Assembly (NCBI RefSeq): GCF_964340395.1
Contig: NC_135563.1
Coordinates: forward strand, 18,935,151-18,999,150
Origin: Glandiceps talaboti
Lineage: Eukaryota > Hemichordata > Enteropneusta > Spengelidae
Direction: 5' to 3'
DNA: 64,000 bases
A program made the translations under genes and the position numbers. Below, piece by piece: positions 11,729-24,868 of this stretch (its first letter is position 1; each line of letters begins with the position of its first letter). Under the pieces are notes generated by a model. The model was not told the origin of the DNA and searched no databases. It saw only the letters and a program-made list of their open reading frames with translations.

Positions 11729-13811
11729 GGTGTAAACAAATACAGCATAAAGAATTATTATCCACCTGGTTTCGGATACACTAGTTTGCTCCTTCTGTTC
11801 TCTTTACTGGGTTTCAATTTCACAAATTACCTGCGGAAGCATAAAATCATGTACTTAATTTTTACAGTTTTTTCAGTAGAGCAGTGGTTTTATTGAATAA
11901 ATGAAATAGGTGAATTCAACCTAATTAATATAGTAATGTATAATGCAGAGATTGTGTGTGTCTAATTAACAGTCAATTATTATCAGAGTTTGTCATTTAT
12001 AATTTATTTAGGTACTGAAACGACAGGCGGTGGTATAACACAATCCGACAGGATTTCAAACACTGATTATATTATGCTTTCCAAATGAAGGTATCATATA
12101 TTGAGACTAATTAAGCCGAATTTTGCAATGTTTTCACCAAAATACATTGGTGTGAAAATAGAGTCATTTTCAGGAATTAATTCTGAGTAACTGCAGGTAT
12201 AAAATAAAATAGATTTACTGAACTAGGTGAGCATTGATCACAAATATTGTGATATGGATACTGCAGCAAAAAGTCTTTCACCAAAATAAAATATAGCCAA
12301 AATATGAACAATTATCTTGCAGCTAACGTTGTGGTTTACCAAAATAAATATGTTCACCTATACATCATGAGCAATATGTCATTTCAAAGGGAATTATTTT
12401 TTCAGGCAGACAACCAATTTTACTTCTTTTTGTACACTATTTCTTTATTTCTTTTCAATGAAAAATGTTTACAAATTGGATGAATGTAAACTTAGATGTG
12501 ATTTCTGTACAAAAATCAAATTGAAATCAAATTCCAGGTAAAATTAAGTATGTCACGATGGGAGATAGAATTGTCTACATATTTGCCAGGTTTAACATAC
12601 TAATTGTTGTTGCTATGGTAACAGCATTAAATGCATGTATATACAGAAGCTATGTTCTGGAAAAAAGTATTTTCATAATGCATGGAGTCATTGTTTGGAC
12701 CATGGTAAAAAATCATGAAAAATGGTAAAAACTTACAGATACTTGGGGATTTAAATTTTTATTCCGTCTTTAAGTTTTATTCGTGTCTAATAATTGTTAA
12801 ACATTACTGTAGTCAATAGTTTGATTCAACAACATTTGTTGTAAAACTAAATATCGTTGTAAACCACAGCCTCTTTTATGGCGCAATTCCAAGACACACT
12901 GGTTGATATTTCATAGTATTGCCATTGAAATATCAGCTCTGGTTTGTGAAAATGAAAACTAAACTATTCTAAGAAATCTGCAATGTTTAGGATAATCCTT
13001 CTCAAATAAATTATTGAGTTCCCTGACTCAGATCATATCGGTTTATAGTTGCTATGACAACACATCTTCTTCACCCAACAAAGTTTCTAATTAGTTCTAG
13101 TTACTGAGAAATTATTGTAATTACTTCTTTCTGCTGGATGGAGATGGGGAGGTGGACAGTCTTGATCTCAAGTACACCTAATAGCTGCTGTGAAAATTAC
13201 TGTATGTCATATAAGTAAACAAATACTACAGAATGTATGAAGACAGATATCTTGGGCAACTTGCAGACTTTATCTTTCAATTCCTGCCGGTGACAGTGTA
13301 AATGTTTGGAAAGGGACTCTGACTTTATACAAGCAAATGTTCATACCTTACTAATACATGTTTGCACATATACATTATTCATCGCAAATATGTACAGGAA
13401 GATGGTTCTATGGCATTTTTTTCTTAAACTCGGCCGCCTTCCGCCACACCATAGGGACAAAAGCTGAGTTTTATACTTTTTTGGTCGAGATTTATACTGC
13501 GTATATAAAAGTCATTCAAAGTATTCTACTTACTGAATCAAACGTAACTATAAATTGCAATTGACTGAACTCAAACCTGGTATAAAGATATAACACATGA
13601 ACTAGCCATTGACATATTTTATATGTATCAAAAAATGTAGAGGAATCCATTCTACGCAATCAACTGTTCTAACAATGCCAGAAGGTAATTATTATGTCAC
13701 AGAAGGCATGCACCATCAACATTAATATTGTGTATTATATATTGTACCAATTTAATATAAAAGAACTTCCAATCTTTCTGAATTTCATTTTTTTAGTCCC
13801 CCCCAAACATG
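11729..13811. other. Gene-poor stretch with one RFX-type site
   Basis: No gene recognised. A perfect GTTGCTATGGTAAC palindrome lies at 12609-12622 and is listed separately. Frames at 13358-13564 and 13694-13924 resemble nothing known. Confidence 0.5.
12609..12622. promoter_or_regulatory. Candidate RFX X-box motif
   Basis: GTTGCTATGGTAAC matches the imperfect-palindrome X-box bound by RFX winged-helix factors (GTNRCC/RGYAAC halves). The identical 14-mer recurs at 30044-30057. Neither copy is near a recognised promoter, so function is unproven. Confidence 0.35.
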
Positions 13812-14108
13812 CCGAAGGGTATTTCTTTATATACCAGTTACTGACTCAAGTTATGTACACCGTCTGTGGTATCTCCTGTATAACAAATTCTGTGTGGTCA
13901 GTGGAAGGGTTGTACCCTAGCTAGCAACAACACTGGTTGCATTCTTAAAAATGTCAGTGTCTGCTACTTTTTAGGGTATTTCTTTGTGTATAAGTTACTG
14001 TACTGACTCAAGTTACTTTAAATGTACACTAGCTGTTGTATCTCCCATATAACAAATTCTGTGTGGTCAGTGGAAGGGTTGTACCCTTGTTAGCAACTAC
14101 ACTGTGGT
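13812..14108. repeat. Direct duplication of about 130 bp
   Basis: Blocks at about 13815-13935 and 13971-14108 share GGGTATTTCTTT, ACTGACTCAAGTTA, then ATAACAAATTCTGTGTGGTC and CAGTGGAAGGGTTGTACCCT in the same order, with moderate divergence and a 4-6-base insertion. It is a local segmental duplication with no coding content I can identify. Confidence 0.85.
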
Positions 14109-15058
14109 CACAGACTGCCAGTCTTATTAATTTCAATTATGTCAGCTTTAATGATTGAGTGGTATTTTTGTAACAGGCCAAGATATCTTGTGTAAAACAA
14201 ACTCTCAATTTGTGGAAATTACTCATACCAACAAGACTTGGAACACTGTACCAGCCCCATCATTACCATATAAGTATTTCCAGAGAAGATTATGCAATGA
14301 ATTGTGTATGATATCAACCTAGTATGTGTTCAGTTGTTTGTATTACTAGATTAAAAACATACAATCTCTGTGAGAATGTGTACACCACTCTGTCAGAATC
14401 AAGTGCTTCTATTTCCTCCTATGGAGATAAGCACTATATATCAGAATTCCAATGGTTTTAATGATACATGTATATACCATGTAGATAGAGATTCCAGCTT
14501 GAGCAGACAGTCAGATTTTTACATATTAAACATTTGTACAGTGGCGATACATGTAGGTATAGCCTGGTGTTCACCAGTGCTTTCCATAGATACACTTACA
14601 ATGTAGTTGTAGTGTCTTGAAATGGTGGATGCCACTAATGCAAGGCACACACATATGTACTGTATTTCCACATACAGATGAACAATTTTCTGCAAATAGC
14701 AGATTCCCCCCCCCCCCCAAAGTATTCGAACCTTTGTAGATTGGTCACATGAGACAAGATGGAATTTCCTCCTCCATTATTTGGATATAGGATAGTCTAC
14801 ACACTTGTGTTTGGTTTCAAATAGTTGCCAATAGATCTCTTGATTTGAAAACCAGTGAGAAGTATCTTGGTATACTAGTATTAGTAATATTTTGAGGGGA
14901 TCAAGCCATGAAGAACATCTGGTAACAAAAGGAATCTGAGGGGAAAAAAATTATGACATTTTTGCCACATGATATGATGTCAATAAAAACACACAAATAT
15001 AAATCCAGATGAGCACATAATAGATAATAAATATTATAGTCCAGATCTGGTGGACAGA
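14109..15058. other. Gene-poor stretch
   Basis: It includes a C13 run near 14706-14718. No gene recognised. Confidence 0.5.
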
Positions 15059-15120
15059 CTAGTCTGGATTCCAACTGTGTGGTCTACCAGTTAGTAGACC
15101 ACAGTTCAAATCCAGACTAG
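15059..15120. repeat. Palindromic fold-back element (CTAGTCTGGATT arms)
   Basis: The left arm CTAGTCTGGATT..AACTGTG..GTCTAC is mirrored by the right arm GTAGACCACAGTT.AAATCCAGACTAG around a 6-base loop. It is nearly perfect over about 27 bp per arm. It is either a very small MITE or the fused terminal repeats of one. Confidence 0.85.
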
Positions 15121-15962
15121 TGACTGACATGGTCAAGTCGAGTATGTAGGCTATAAATAACATAAAATGAATTTAAAAAATGAATATGTAAAAATACACA
15201 GCTTTAAAAAGCTTGTGAAAATTTGTTGACGCATGTACATGTACTTGAATTTACCTTCACACTCCCTACAATGAATGTTTTTGAATGTTTAAATCACACA
15301 CCCCACCCCACCCCCCCCCCCCCCAAAAAAAAAAAGAATTCTCAATGGCGCATTGAGAACAGTGCCATAAAATAGGCTGTGGTTTGCGACAATGAAAAAA
15401 ATAAGCAGAATAAATTATATTATATTCATGAAAAGGTAGACAAATGTGAAATGTTGGTGCTCTTTACTTCAATTTGACAAATTAGTTATTTTAGAATTGT
15501 GTATGGCCAACCTAATTACACATCAACAGCTATAATTGATAAGTTTTTAAACTTACACCAGGTGTGTTTTGAAGTTTACTTTTGTTTTTATGGTGTTTGC
15601 TGTAAGGATTATCTGACAGGTCAAGGGTCAAGAGTTGAATGCCTCATGGTATGGTGATTCATGGCTGGTTTTTATACCAACTCAGAGAAAATACACCCAG
15701 TCCTATAACCTATGATAGAAATGTGAGAGTAAAGTGTGTTAATCATCACAGTATCAGTCTCAATATTTGAATATTTGTATATTTATTTTAAAAAGGAAAG
15801 TATGTGATGTACCATGTGTGTTGTTTGTAGTCTATGTACATATTGCTTAACCCTTTACAAGTAAAGTCTGCAGACATTTTATACTCTGCTATATACATCA
15901 ACATGTAACATTTTGGGTGTAATTGCATGGAGTTACAGAAACCAAGTCATCAAAGGGTTCAT
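15121..15962. other. Gene-poor stretch
   Basis: A compound (C)n(A)n tract lies at about 15303-15337. No gene or RNA recognised. Confidence 0.5.
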
Positions 15963-15963
15963 C

Positions 15964-16044
15964 TAGAGGCTATCAATTGGGTTTGAATCTGAAGATCTCT
16001 TGGGTAAAGGAATCTTCAGATTCAAACCCAATGGATAACCTCTA
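15964..16044. repeat. Palindromic fold-back element (TAGAGG...CCTCTA)
   Basis: The arms TAGAGGCTATCAATTGGGTT and the complement of AACCCAATGGATAACCTCTA pair, and the match continues inward through TGAATCTGAAGAT. Each arm is about 33 bp, with a central spacer of about 16 bp. Related arm sequences (AGATTCAAAGCC, TGGATAACATCTAGA) occur loosely at 23825-23960. Confidence 0.88.
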
Positions 16045-18419
16045 AATTAGCCATTAAAGACTCAAGTTAATATGTATATATTTTGTATTTATAGATCTGC
16101 TGTCATTTTATTTGAGTTTTCTCAGAATATTGTGATGTTCTTTTTCTTGGAATTGATTGATATTTTTATTGTATATATACAATGTAATTGTGTTACAATA
16201 CAGGTATATATATATATATATATATAGGTATTAAATATTTCAGAGTTAATGGAAAGAATGAGGTGTCATGTCAAAACTATGTAAACTAAACTGCCAACTT
16301 GATCAGTATGTATCCATGTCAACAAGACATGCCAGTAATTATATCATATGATAATGATAGTCCTAACACCATTTTGTGACGAGGGGATACCAACCCTATA
16401 TAAACATGACAGCTAGTACTGACAGTTATGGTTTTCTGCATATCTGTGATATTTTTTAAAAACAAATAGTACTACAAAGTTAACATTGCAGCTCTTTGAA
16501 ACCCATTGTGTTTTTAAATGGGCCATGGCGATAAACCCTTCTTAGCTTCTGGGTTTAAATTAAACTCAAAAGTTTACTTGACCCAGATACTGCATTCTGA
16601 CATATAATAAATGTGTCAAACTAGCTGCTACATTTGCTTTCATGTTGGTTACATGTTTTGGTCATGATATAATTTCTATTATGGATATTTGTTGATTTTC
16701 TTGTCTCTATTTGGGGTTTCTTTTAGCTGTAAGGTGGCTTGACCTTTGGCCTTTGTTATGTTAGCTATTCAACTCTTTGTCAGGCTATTCATTCGCTTTG
16801 ATTGACATTATTTGTTCTCTGCAACCTGCCACTTCAGATGATAAACACATGACCTTGTCAAAGGGGCCCTCCTAAGTCTTAGGGGTGTTTCTGAATACCA
16901 CTGTGGCAGCCATTTTGTTGTTAAACATCTGCAAGTATCACACTTTGAAGGAGCTTGTTTGATGATTTTCTGAAGAAATTGTACTTCAGTGTGTGCAAAT
17001 TTGAGTTCCTGAATAAATAAAGCTGTTGTATCCACTATATTTTTGACATATTCTGACCAATTTTATCACAAGCTGACTGATGACAGTGGTCAGACTGCCA
17101 ATAATTTTGTTGTGGTAAACGAATTAGTGAAATTACATGGGTTCATTTCTAGACTTGTTTCATTTGAAAATATCTCCCATCACTTTCAAAGAGTTCAATG
17201 TACTCTGTAGTTGTATAGCTGACAGAATTTATGTTCACTTTTGTTTGGCATTCATTTAGTTTAGACAAACTGTGAAATAAATGAATTGTATTTTTTTAAA
17301 TGTAAAGTGTGTAAAAAAAATATTTAAAAAAATTTTCTCTGTCGTTGCTGGCATGGTAAGTCAGCAAAGAGGTTTACAAAGTACTATTTTTATGATCTTT
17401 GATTGACATGTAGATGTTGAAATACTATATTAGGATTGGGTTTACATTTGTAATATATTCATACAACTAGAGGTTACATACCGCTATCATGATATGAAGT
17501 CATATCGTTTTGTTGTATTAACTTTATGGGAATACAGTATTTAACAACTTAACTATACACCAATGTAATCAACATATAGAAATGTATGTCAATGTTCAAA
17601 GAAATTAAACAAATTTAATAGTTTTGAATTTTCAGTTTTGTGTGAGACATTTCATGCAAGTGTAACAAAGGAGTGATCCCCTGTAAGGAATGATACACAC
17701 AAAACCTCACAGATGTTAAAACATTTTACAGTGTTTTATATTTACCATTTTGCATACCCCAAGTCATAAAAATACTGAGATTTACTCATGATTCCGTCCA
17801 AGTATCATATTTTGTACACTGCATGTATATACACATTTTTTTTGTTAGCCAGTAGTGTTAAAATATTAACAATATCCGAGAGAATGAGAAATGTTTTACT
17901 TTGTCATTCCAAGAAAGGTGTGATCATTTTGGTCTATTAAAAAATTTGAAAATGACTTTGAAAAATACTTATCATATCTGTGTGGCTTAAATGTGTTTGT
18001 GTTTGTTTGTTTGGCTGGAAGTCAACAAAGTATATTTGTGATTCAAAATTTTGCTTGCCTAGGCTGTGAAGACCTCAGATCCAGATGATAATTTTCACTT
18101 CTACAAAAAATTACTCTGGTTTTATTCTTAAAATGTTAGCATTTGATTGTAGAGAGTGAAAACTTGAATTTGATCAATTAAAGTTAAAATGACTACTTTT
18201 AATATTGGGAAATGTACTGACTGAGCAAGTACAATGTGATATAGTGAAAAACAATGATAAAACGTTCCTGTAGTTTGATTTTGGACACAGCAGTGAATAA
18301 TAGAAATTTACAAATTGTCCGAGACCAGTTATTTGGAAAATTATCCGGGTTTTCTATAGTTTTGCAATATTTCTGTCATTGGAAAATCCCTGTTGTGCGT
18401 TATTTCGAGCAACATAACT
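16045..18419. other. Gene-poor stretch 5' of the PWWP2 gene
   Basis: A (TA)n tract lies at about 16204-16226. The minus-strand frame at 16808-17035 has no recognisable family. No exon could be linked to the gene downstream. Confidence 0.5.
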
Positions 18420-18465
18420 GAGGGGCCACCACAAAGGGGCTGATATAAACCACTCTGTATTGAAC

Positions 18466-18477
18466 TGCGCATGCGTG
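18466..18477. promoter_or_regulatory. Candidate NRF1 binding palindrome in the PWWP2 promoter
   Basis: TGCGCATGCGTG matches the NRF1 consensus YGCGCAYGCGCR at all but the last positions. It lies 43 bp upstream of the ATG at 18520. CpG-containing sites are otherwise rare in this AT-rich window, which makes the placement more notable. Confidence 0.5.
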
Positions 18478-18519
18478 GTACGGGATCAGGGATGTTGTTG
18501 TATTTCATGCTGGGTTGAA

Positions 18520-20372
18520 ATGGCGTCCAGTACTATCATGGAAGGCGTGAAAAAGGGTGCTGAAGTTGGGGTACAAATCGAGGAAGCTCTGGAAGACCTC
18601 CTTGTTGTGTCGTTTCACCACGGCGAGCGAATATTCAGAGGAGTGCTGCTAGATACGTCCAAAAGGTAATGCACTGTTCGTTTTTTGGTCGTTTCGAAAC
18701 GGGATAGTGAAATCGAAAGATTCCAAGTTTTGAAATTTCTGTCATTTACTTTAAAGAAAAGAAATTCGAAGTCCAGACTTTTTGACGTACTTTAGCACAT
18801 TTTTCGTATGATTGGTGTTTCAGTGGTGGACCTTTTGGTATCCCAGCTGCGAGATTATCAGGATTGAAGGCAGAAATCAGTGTTACGAATACGCCAGAAT
18901 CAGAAACTCTGCTGCTCGCAAATGGAAACGAATCCTCTGAAAATGGAAAAGGTTGGGAGTCGTCCTCCCTCAGTTACAGACACACATATGGGCAAGATAT
19001 GCAACCTCCTCCAAGACCTATCCTCAAACCACGGAGGTATGTGTCTAGAAATATCACCAAGGATAAGTATGAAAGGACGAGGCATATTCGATTGAGACCA
19101 AGGCAAGTGTTGTGTTCAAATTGTAAAAACATGTGTAGCCAAAACTCTGTCATTGCAAAAAGTGGTCTAACAAACAGAACTGTTGCTGCAACTAACCAGA
19201 TTGCAAAAGTAGACATTAGGAAAAGAAAAGCTGAATCAACTGCAGGTAAGGATAGAGAGGTAAAACGGGTGAAGAAAAGAGAGACTAAAGTGGAAACACA
19301 GACAATTACAAAGACAAGTCCATTGATCAAAATATCCTTTGCCACACCACATGGTAAAGGACGAGTTTTGAAGATTCCACCAAGAACACATACAACTATC
19401 AAACACAGTAACTCAACTAGAGTGAAAAATCACGAACATGAAAAAGCTAAAAGAGCTCTGAAGAAGGCCAAAGATACCATACAACAAAAGACAACAACTC
19501 CAATGATGAACGGTCTTCACAAACCACAAGACAACAATTTTGGTCAACATCCTGTGAAAGACACAAAACAAAAAGACAAATGTAAGAAAGTGAATCACTC
19601 CTCCAAAGAACCTCAAGTGTTTCATAAGTTTGACTTTGATGACTCTGATTCAGAGATGTCAACAGCAACTAGTGAATTTAGCAACCAGAACACCCCAACT
19701 CCATTAGACATGGATAAACCGTATGTTGACACAAGTAATAATCGGTTAATCTTTAGGACTAAATTTAAGAAACCAGTTGAAAAAAAATCTAAGGACAAGT
19801 CAAAATCTCTGAAACCTGTTTTGGCTAGTCTACCAACTCAAAGAAATAAAAACTCCGATGATTCGGCAGTATCAATAAGTAGTGAACAATCATCTGAAAG
19901 GAGTGCCCTCGGTGATCCATATGATTTCCCAAGTTCTGATGCAGATGGAGAGGAAAGGGAGAAACGACTAGAACAGGAAAATAAGCCAAGACCTCCTTTA
20001 ACTGTTAGAATACACAAAAAAAATGTAACCAAGTGTACTACAACAGATGGACGGACCACATGTGTTGGTGATGTGGTATGGGGAAAGATTCAAGGCTTTC
20101 CATGGTGGCCAGGTCGTGTTGTCGGCATTACAATCAGTCGTAATGATTCTGGTACAATGTTCAACCAAGAAGCCAAGATTGCATGGTTTGCATCTTCAAC
20201 AGCATCGTATATGCCCTGTAAAGATGTGTTCCCATTTTTGCAATCGTTCAACCAAAGGTACCAGAAGAAGAAAAGAGGGCCATATCGTGAAGCTATCAAA
20301 CAAGCAACGCAGGCATGTAAAGACTTATCCCGTGAAGTGAAGCAACTTAACACAATGTTTGAAGTATCGTAG
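18520..20372 (+). CDS. PWWP2A: PWWP domain-containing protein 2 (PWWP2A/B-like), two exons
   Basis: The exons are 18520-18665 and 18824-20372. They are joined over a 158-bp GT-AG intron and encode about 564 residues. The start MASSTIMEG is the first in-frame ATG after the promoter motif. An upstream in-frame extension to about 18460 has no ATG. Residues about 20-58 (EALEDLLVVSFHHGERIF, then GVLLDTSKSGGPFGIP) match the conserved N-terminal block of PWWP2A. Residues about 137-157 carry the family signature LRPRQVLCSNCKN. The middle is lysine- and serine-rich and probably disordered. The C-terminal PWWP domain (about 463-550) shows GDVVWGKIQGFPWWPGRV with the aromatic-cage tryptophans and a later IAWF, then a helical tail. 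In vertebrates PWWP2A binds H2A.Z nucleosomes, H3K36me3 and a NuRD subcomplex, so a nuclear chromatin role is inferred. It is shorter than human PWWP2A because the alanine/proline-rich N-terminus is absent. I cannot separate the 2A and 2B paralogues; a single pre-duplication orthologue is likely. Confidence 0.93.
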
Positions 20373-23294
20373 ATGAATATTTAGTAAGGGTAAGTATGTC
20401 TACACTTTCTTCACCAATACATCTTTGTACTCCAATCAGAATTACAACCAAAAAGAAACAGTTGTCCGTGCACAGTGAGGATTTTGGAGTAGGGGCAAAA
20501 ATGATGACAGTCAAAAGAATGAAATGCTAAATTTCACATTATAAATTGTAATTTCTATATACACTTCTTTTTCTTACACTGCAGTAATACATTATTCAAG
20601 ATTAAAATTTCGGAATATAACAATGCAAAATTTTGTAAATTTACTGTTGCACGATAGCCTCATAGTTTATGCTTGTAATTCTGTACATTTTTTCATCCCT
20701 CAATAGCAACAGGAAAATGGCAATGACCTCTTTGGTGAGTATGCATACACTTAGCACTCTAACTTGTAATCTGGTATGGTATGTTGGTTGATCTCTACCA
20801 ACATGGCTGCCTTTTTGACAAGCACACACCCCTCTCTCTCTGTTGCCACCAAAATCTTCTTCACAAATCAATCAACTGAAGCAGTCTATACGACATTCAC
20901 AGCATAAACAGTCCAAGCAAATACCTTAAAGTATGACAAATACATTCGTCCCAAAATTAGTGTTATTTGAACCATTTATTTAAATGTACTGAGAAGACAT
21001 TGTCTGTTAGGTTTAAAGTGACAGCACCTCATTACACAGTGAACCCTATTATGCATTCACCCTGCCCTGTGGGCTATAAATAGAAATCATCTAGTATGTA
21101 AGGGGTAATGTCACCCTTTACACTCTAAACGGCTCAGTAGACGTTGGAACATGTAAATTGAGTAACTCACAACTGTAAATTTGGTAGGCGTCACTTACTG
21201 TACTAGGCCTCATTATATTTTGAGTTTCATTTGGGATGTAAATGTGGATGCAATTTGGTTTGGGAAATGTTATCAAATATGGCCGCCATGCATGCTCATG
21301 AAGGAGATAAGACTGATGTACCCTGTTGACAGGGCATACAATCTCCCAGTGCAAATAAATTGCAATCCATATTAAACAATAATTTTATTGGAATCTGATA
21401 AGGTCAAAACTCAAGAGAAAAGTGGTTTGGCAAACAAAATTTGTTGAAAATAAGTGAATTTTGAAAACAGCTGAAGAGTCCATCTTATAGTCTAAATATA
21501 ATTTACATATAGTCAATGTATTACAGAACTGCAAACATTGCACAGAGATACTTAACAATGCAAGCCTACGAAACATAGTTACACTTGATAAGTGTACTCA
21601 TTCACATTAAAGCTTGGTGTGAGAAATACCAAAGACAATTTTGAGATACATTTATGAACACATGTACTGATATTAGATTTATTATTTTGTATCCCATGAT
21701 CAGAACTAGTTATGTGAAGGCGTGTGTATTCTTTGTCACATTGTGAAGAGGAAATCAGACATAAACATAAAATGAAGACGTGACAGTATGTGAAATCATT
21801 AGATCACATTTGGAAATGTACAAATGTAAATTATAATGGAGAATACATTGTTCATGGTTCCAAGAGTCAATAGGACAATACAATATAGTTACTTTGGAAT
21901 GGTAACAAGGAAACGAATGACATTTCAATCCATCTACTATTTAAGGACGTAAATCATAATTATATACCATAAATGCAGATAGAAGTTTATGTTCAGTTTC
22001 ATCTTAACTTTCGGATATTTCTAGCACCAATATATTCAACAGTAGGTTTGTGGTTTTAGCGTGCTAGTAGTCAAGGTAAATGCATGAGAAAACTTATAAA
22101 TGCATGAGATAAGATTAAAGTACATTCAACAATGAATCTTGATGTTTGTATACAACAAAGCTTCCTTGTTGTTGACATACATAACACATGTAATTTCTAT
22201 GAAGATAGGAACTTGTTACAAGCTGTTTTCATAATAGGTGATCAGTTGAAATTGATGACAAAATTGATATTAAAGTTGTAAAATGTTGTATAAAAACGTC
22301 AATATATGTACACTAAAAAGTGTAATGGCAAGGAGTGTTGACTATTGCTATGTATGACCAAATATGGTCAACAAACATAAATTAAATCTACAAAAAATTA
22401 AAAAGTGTAATGGCAAGAGGTGTTGACTATTGCTATGTATGACCAAATATGGTCAACAAACATAAATGAAATCTACGAAAAGTTGTGTAACTGATTAATT
22501 ATAACTACATGAGTCAGTAGTATTATTATACTTGATGGGTTGGAAAGATAGTTATAAAATTTAACGTAACGTGGTTGTAAAATTTACAAAAGGATGTCAT
22601 CATCCCCAGTGACACTATGACCTTGGTACTTGTTGACTGCCTTTACAAGACAATTCTTAGAAACGGTCCTTATACCAGTTATCCCAGTGGTATAGATATG
22701 GAGGTCATACTAGTACCATACAGTGTAGTTTGCACTCCTAGATCTAAGTGTCTTGTAATAGATATGGTCCCAAGCTACATAACTTATCCTAGTACAATAT
22801 TACACTTAGAAGAAATTCCAACCTGACTTTCAAACGATATCACTTTCCTAATTTTTCGAAGTGTTAAAACCATGTCGTGAAGTCAAATGAATAAAATAAA
22901 ATTGATTGTATTGACAACGGAATGCTATCTTCCAACTGTATGTATAGATTCCATAGCAAACATTTTGTTTGGTATGATTCACGTAGACAGGGCAAACTAA
23001 TACATTTCTCTGTCGGTATGTACCAGATGTACTTGCATGTTGTCAGATATGTCCATATGTGGTGACACATTCTAACAAACTAGAAACATGTCTGTCTGTA
23101 TAACAACTCTGGGCATATGTGAAGAGATGAAACACCATAGATACAGCAGAGTGGTACCAGTAAAAAAGGCAATAGCATTAGCATGCACAGTGTTCTCCCC
23201 GGAAGACACAGGTACCATTTCAAAAATGTACATACAAAAATAATGTATTGTTGATTGCTGTCTGTTGTTTTCAGCAAATCATAGGATGGTATCT
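20373..23294. other. PWWP2 3' flank and gene-poor stretch
   Basis: Just past the stop, AAGG|GTAAGTATG at about 20387-20397 is a good 5' splice-site match, so a 3'-UTR intron is possible. An AATAAA at about 21353 is one candidate poly(A) signal. No other gene is recognised, and the small frames in this block have no family features. Confidence 0.45.
22316..22485. repeat. Tandem duplication, 84-bp unit, 2 copies
   Basis: Copies starting at 22316 and 22400 are almost identical (AAAAGTGTAATGGCAAG, then GTTGACTATTGCTATG, then CCAAATATGGTCAAC). Inside each unit, GTTGAC and GTCAAC form a small inverted pair. The high identity marks a recent event. Confidence 0.93.
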
Positions 23295-23342
23295 TAGCCT
23301 GTAATCCATCCAGATTGGGATTATAGCATGGATTCCAGGCTA
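23295..23342. repeat. Palindromic fold-back element (TAGCCTG...CAGGCTA)
   Basis: Arms TAGCCTGTAATCCAT and ATGGATTCCAGGCTA pair with one mismatch around an 18-base centre. The preceding ATCT plus TAGCCTG is shared with the element at 41845-41868. Confidence 0.88.
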
Positions 23343-24868
23343 AATGGTACCTCTGCTGTTCTGTAAAAGCTTGGACTATTGTAAGGAACATGTGCACACA
23401 CATAAATCATGTGCCTGAAAACATTCAGTATGTGCACCTAAATGTTCAGTATGCACACCTAAAGGTTCAATATGTGCATCTAAACATACATCATGTATAC
23501 CGAAACATACAGCATATACACAAAGACATTTTCAAGGATTTGTATTGGTGACATAATAGATTACTGTCATCAAACTATATCTTCTCCAGTGAAGATACTG
23601 GGGCTGAACTATATATCTTTGGATGTTGACAGCAGACTTAATAACTTAATATTGAAACAAATATACTTCCTAATCAGGATACTGCTGTTACTTCACTCTA
23701 TTATCCCGTATCCTTTTACATGTAATCACTTCGTTTTCCTACAACATAGATTTGGAGATTAATAAACCTTTGTGGGTGTATAGTTAGTGTATGTGCTATT
23801 TGTCATTTTGAATCTTTGGTCTAGAGTCTAGATTCTACCCATGACGTGAATCTTTTTTTTCATGCATGTTTGGGGAAGAGAGATCTTTAGATTCAAAGCC
23901 ATGGATAGTAGTATCTAAGGTTGGTGAGAGAATTTGAGATTCAAAGCCGTGGATAACATCTAGACTAGTGTATATAGCTGACATCACAGAATAAAAAAAC
24001 CATGTATTGTTGATATGAACTAATTCACTAATAATTCGAAACTAGTATATCAGTATTTGGACAATATTATCTGATCAACGCAGATTGATTTTATATCTAA
24101 TAACCAGTTATTAAGAGTACTGTAATGAAGTACAACAGCCTCACCAAATATCCAGAGATAGGAAGTTATTGTTATGTCAAATTAAAACATGTTGAAATGA
24201 CAGTATTGAATGGCACCCATTGTGTTTAGTATTGTGTGAAAGAATGACAATAACAGTGGTGACATCTTACTAGGTATTGTTGTAGTGTCAACTTGCATGT
24301 CAGCATGTGTACTAAAGTACTATATTGTACAAATACAGGATAGATGCTTATATGCTGACACACACACATACTGATGGTATATTATATAATGTATTACTAA
24401 AGGATAACGTTTTCTGACAGCTGTTCATTACATAGTTATAGGAAATATCAATTGTCAGATTATACAGATATTTAATACATGTATTTCATATTTGTGTTGA
24501 CAATTTTTTCAGCCATATTTGTCAAGGGTTTGTTGCACTCCTCTTCAAGTGGTAGAATGTGTTAGTGAATACTAGATTGACACACACTATGAATCGTGAA
24601 GAGCAACATTGTTTTCAATTTTAGTCATGTGACCGTTCTAGTAATTTACATATTCTAAACCAAATCTTTGGTAAGTTGTTAGCTTGTCCCATCATATATG
24701 ACTTGATGTCATCAGTGTACCATATTTTTCTTTATTTTTAAAAAAACCCCACAGTAGATACAAGCACAAGTAAACATTGATATTCCAATACCCCCTTACC
24801 AAAGTATCTTTCACTTGGTAAGTTTCCAAGCGTAGCATGAACACTTCTCCATGACGTGGCACGATCGT
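23343..24868. other. Gene-poor stretch
   Basis: No gene recognised. Around 23825-23960 there are three diverged copies of a GATTCAAAGCC.TGGATA motif in alternating orientation, probably decayed fold-back elements. Confidence 0.5.

Noticed and set aside
18974-19402. 142-codon minus frame opposite PWWP2 exon 2
   Set aside because: Antisense shadow of the PWWP2 coding sequence; its hydrophobic look comes from complementing lysine-rich codons.
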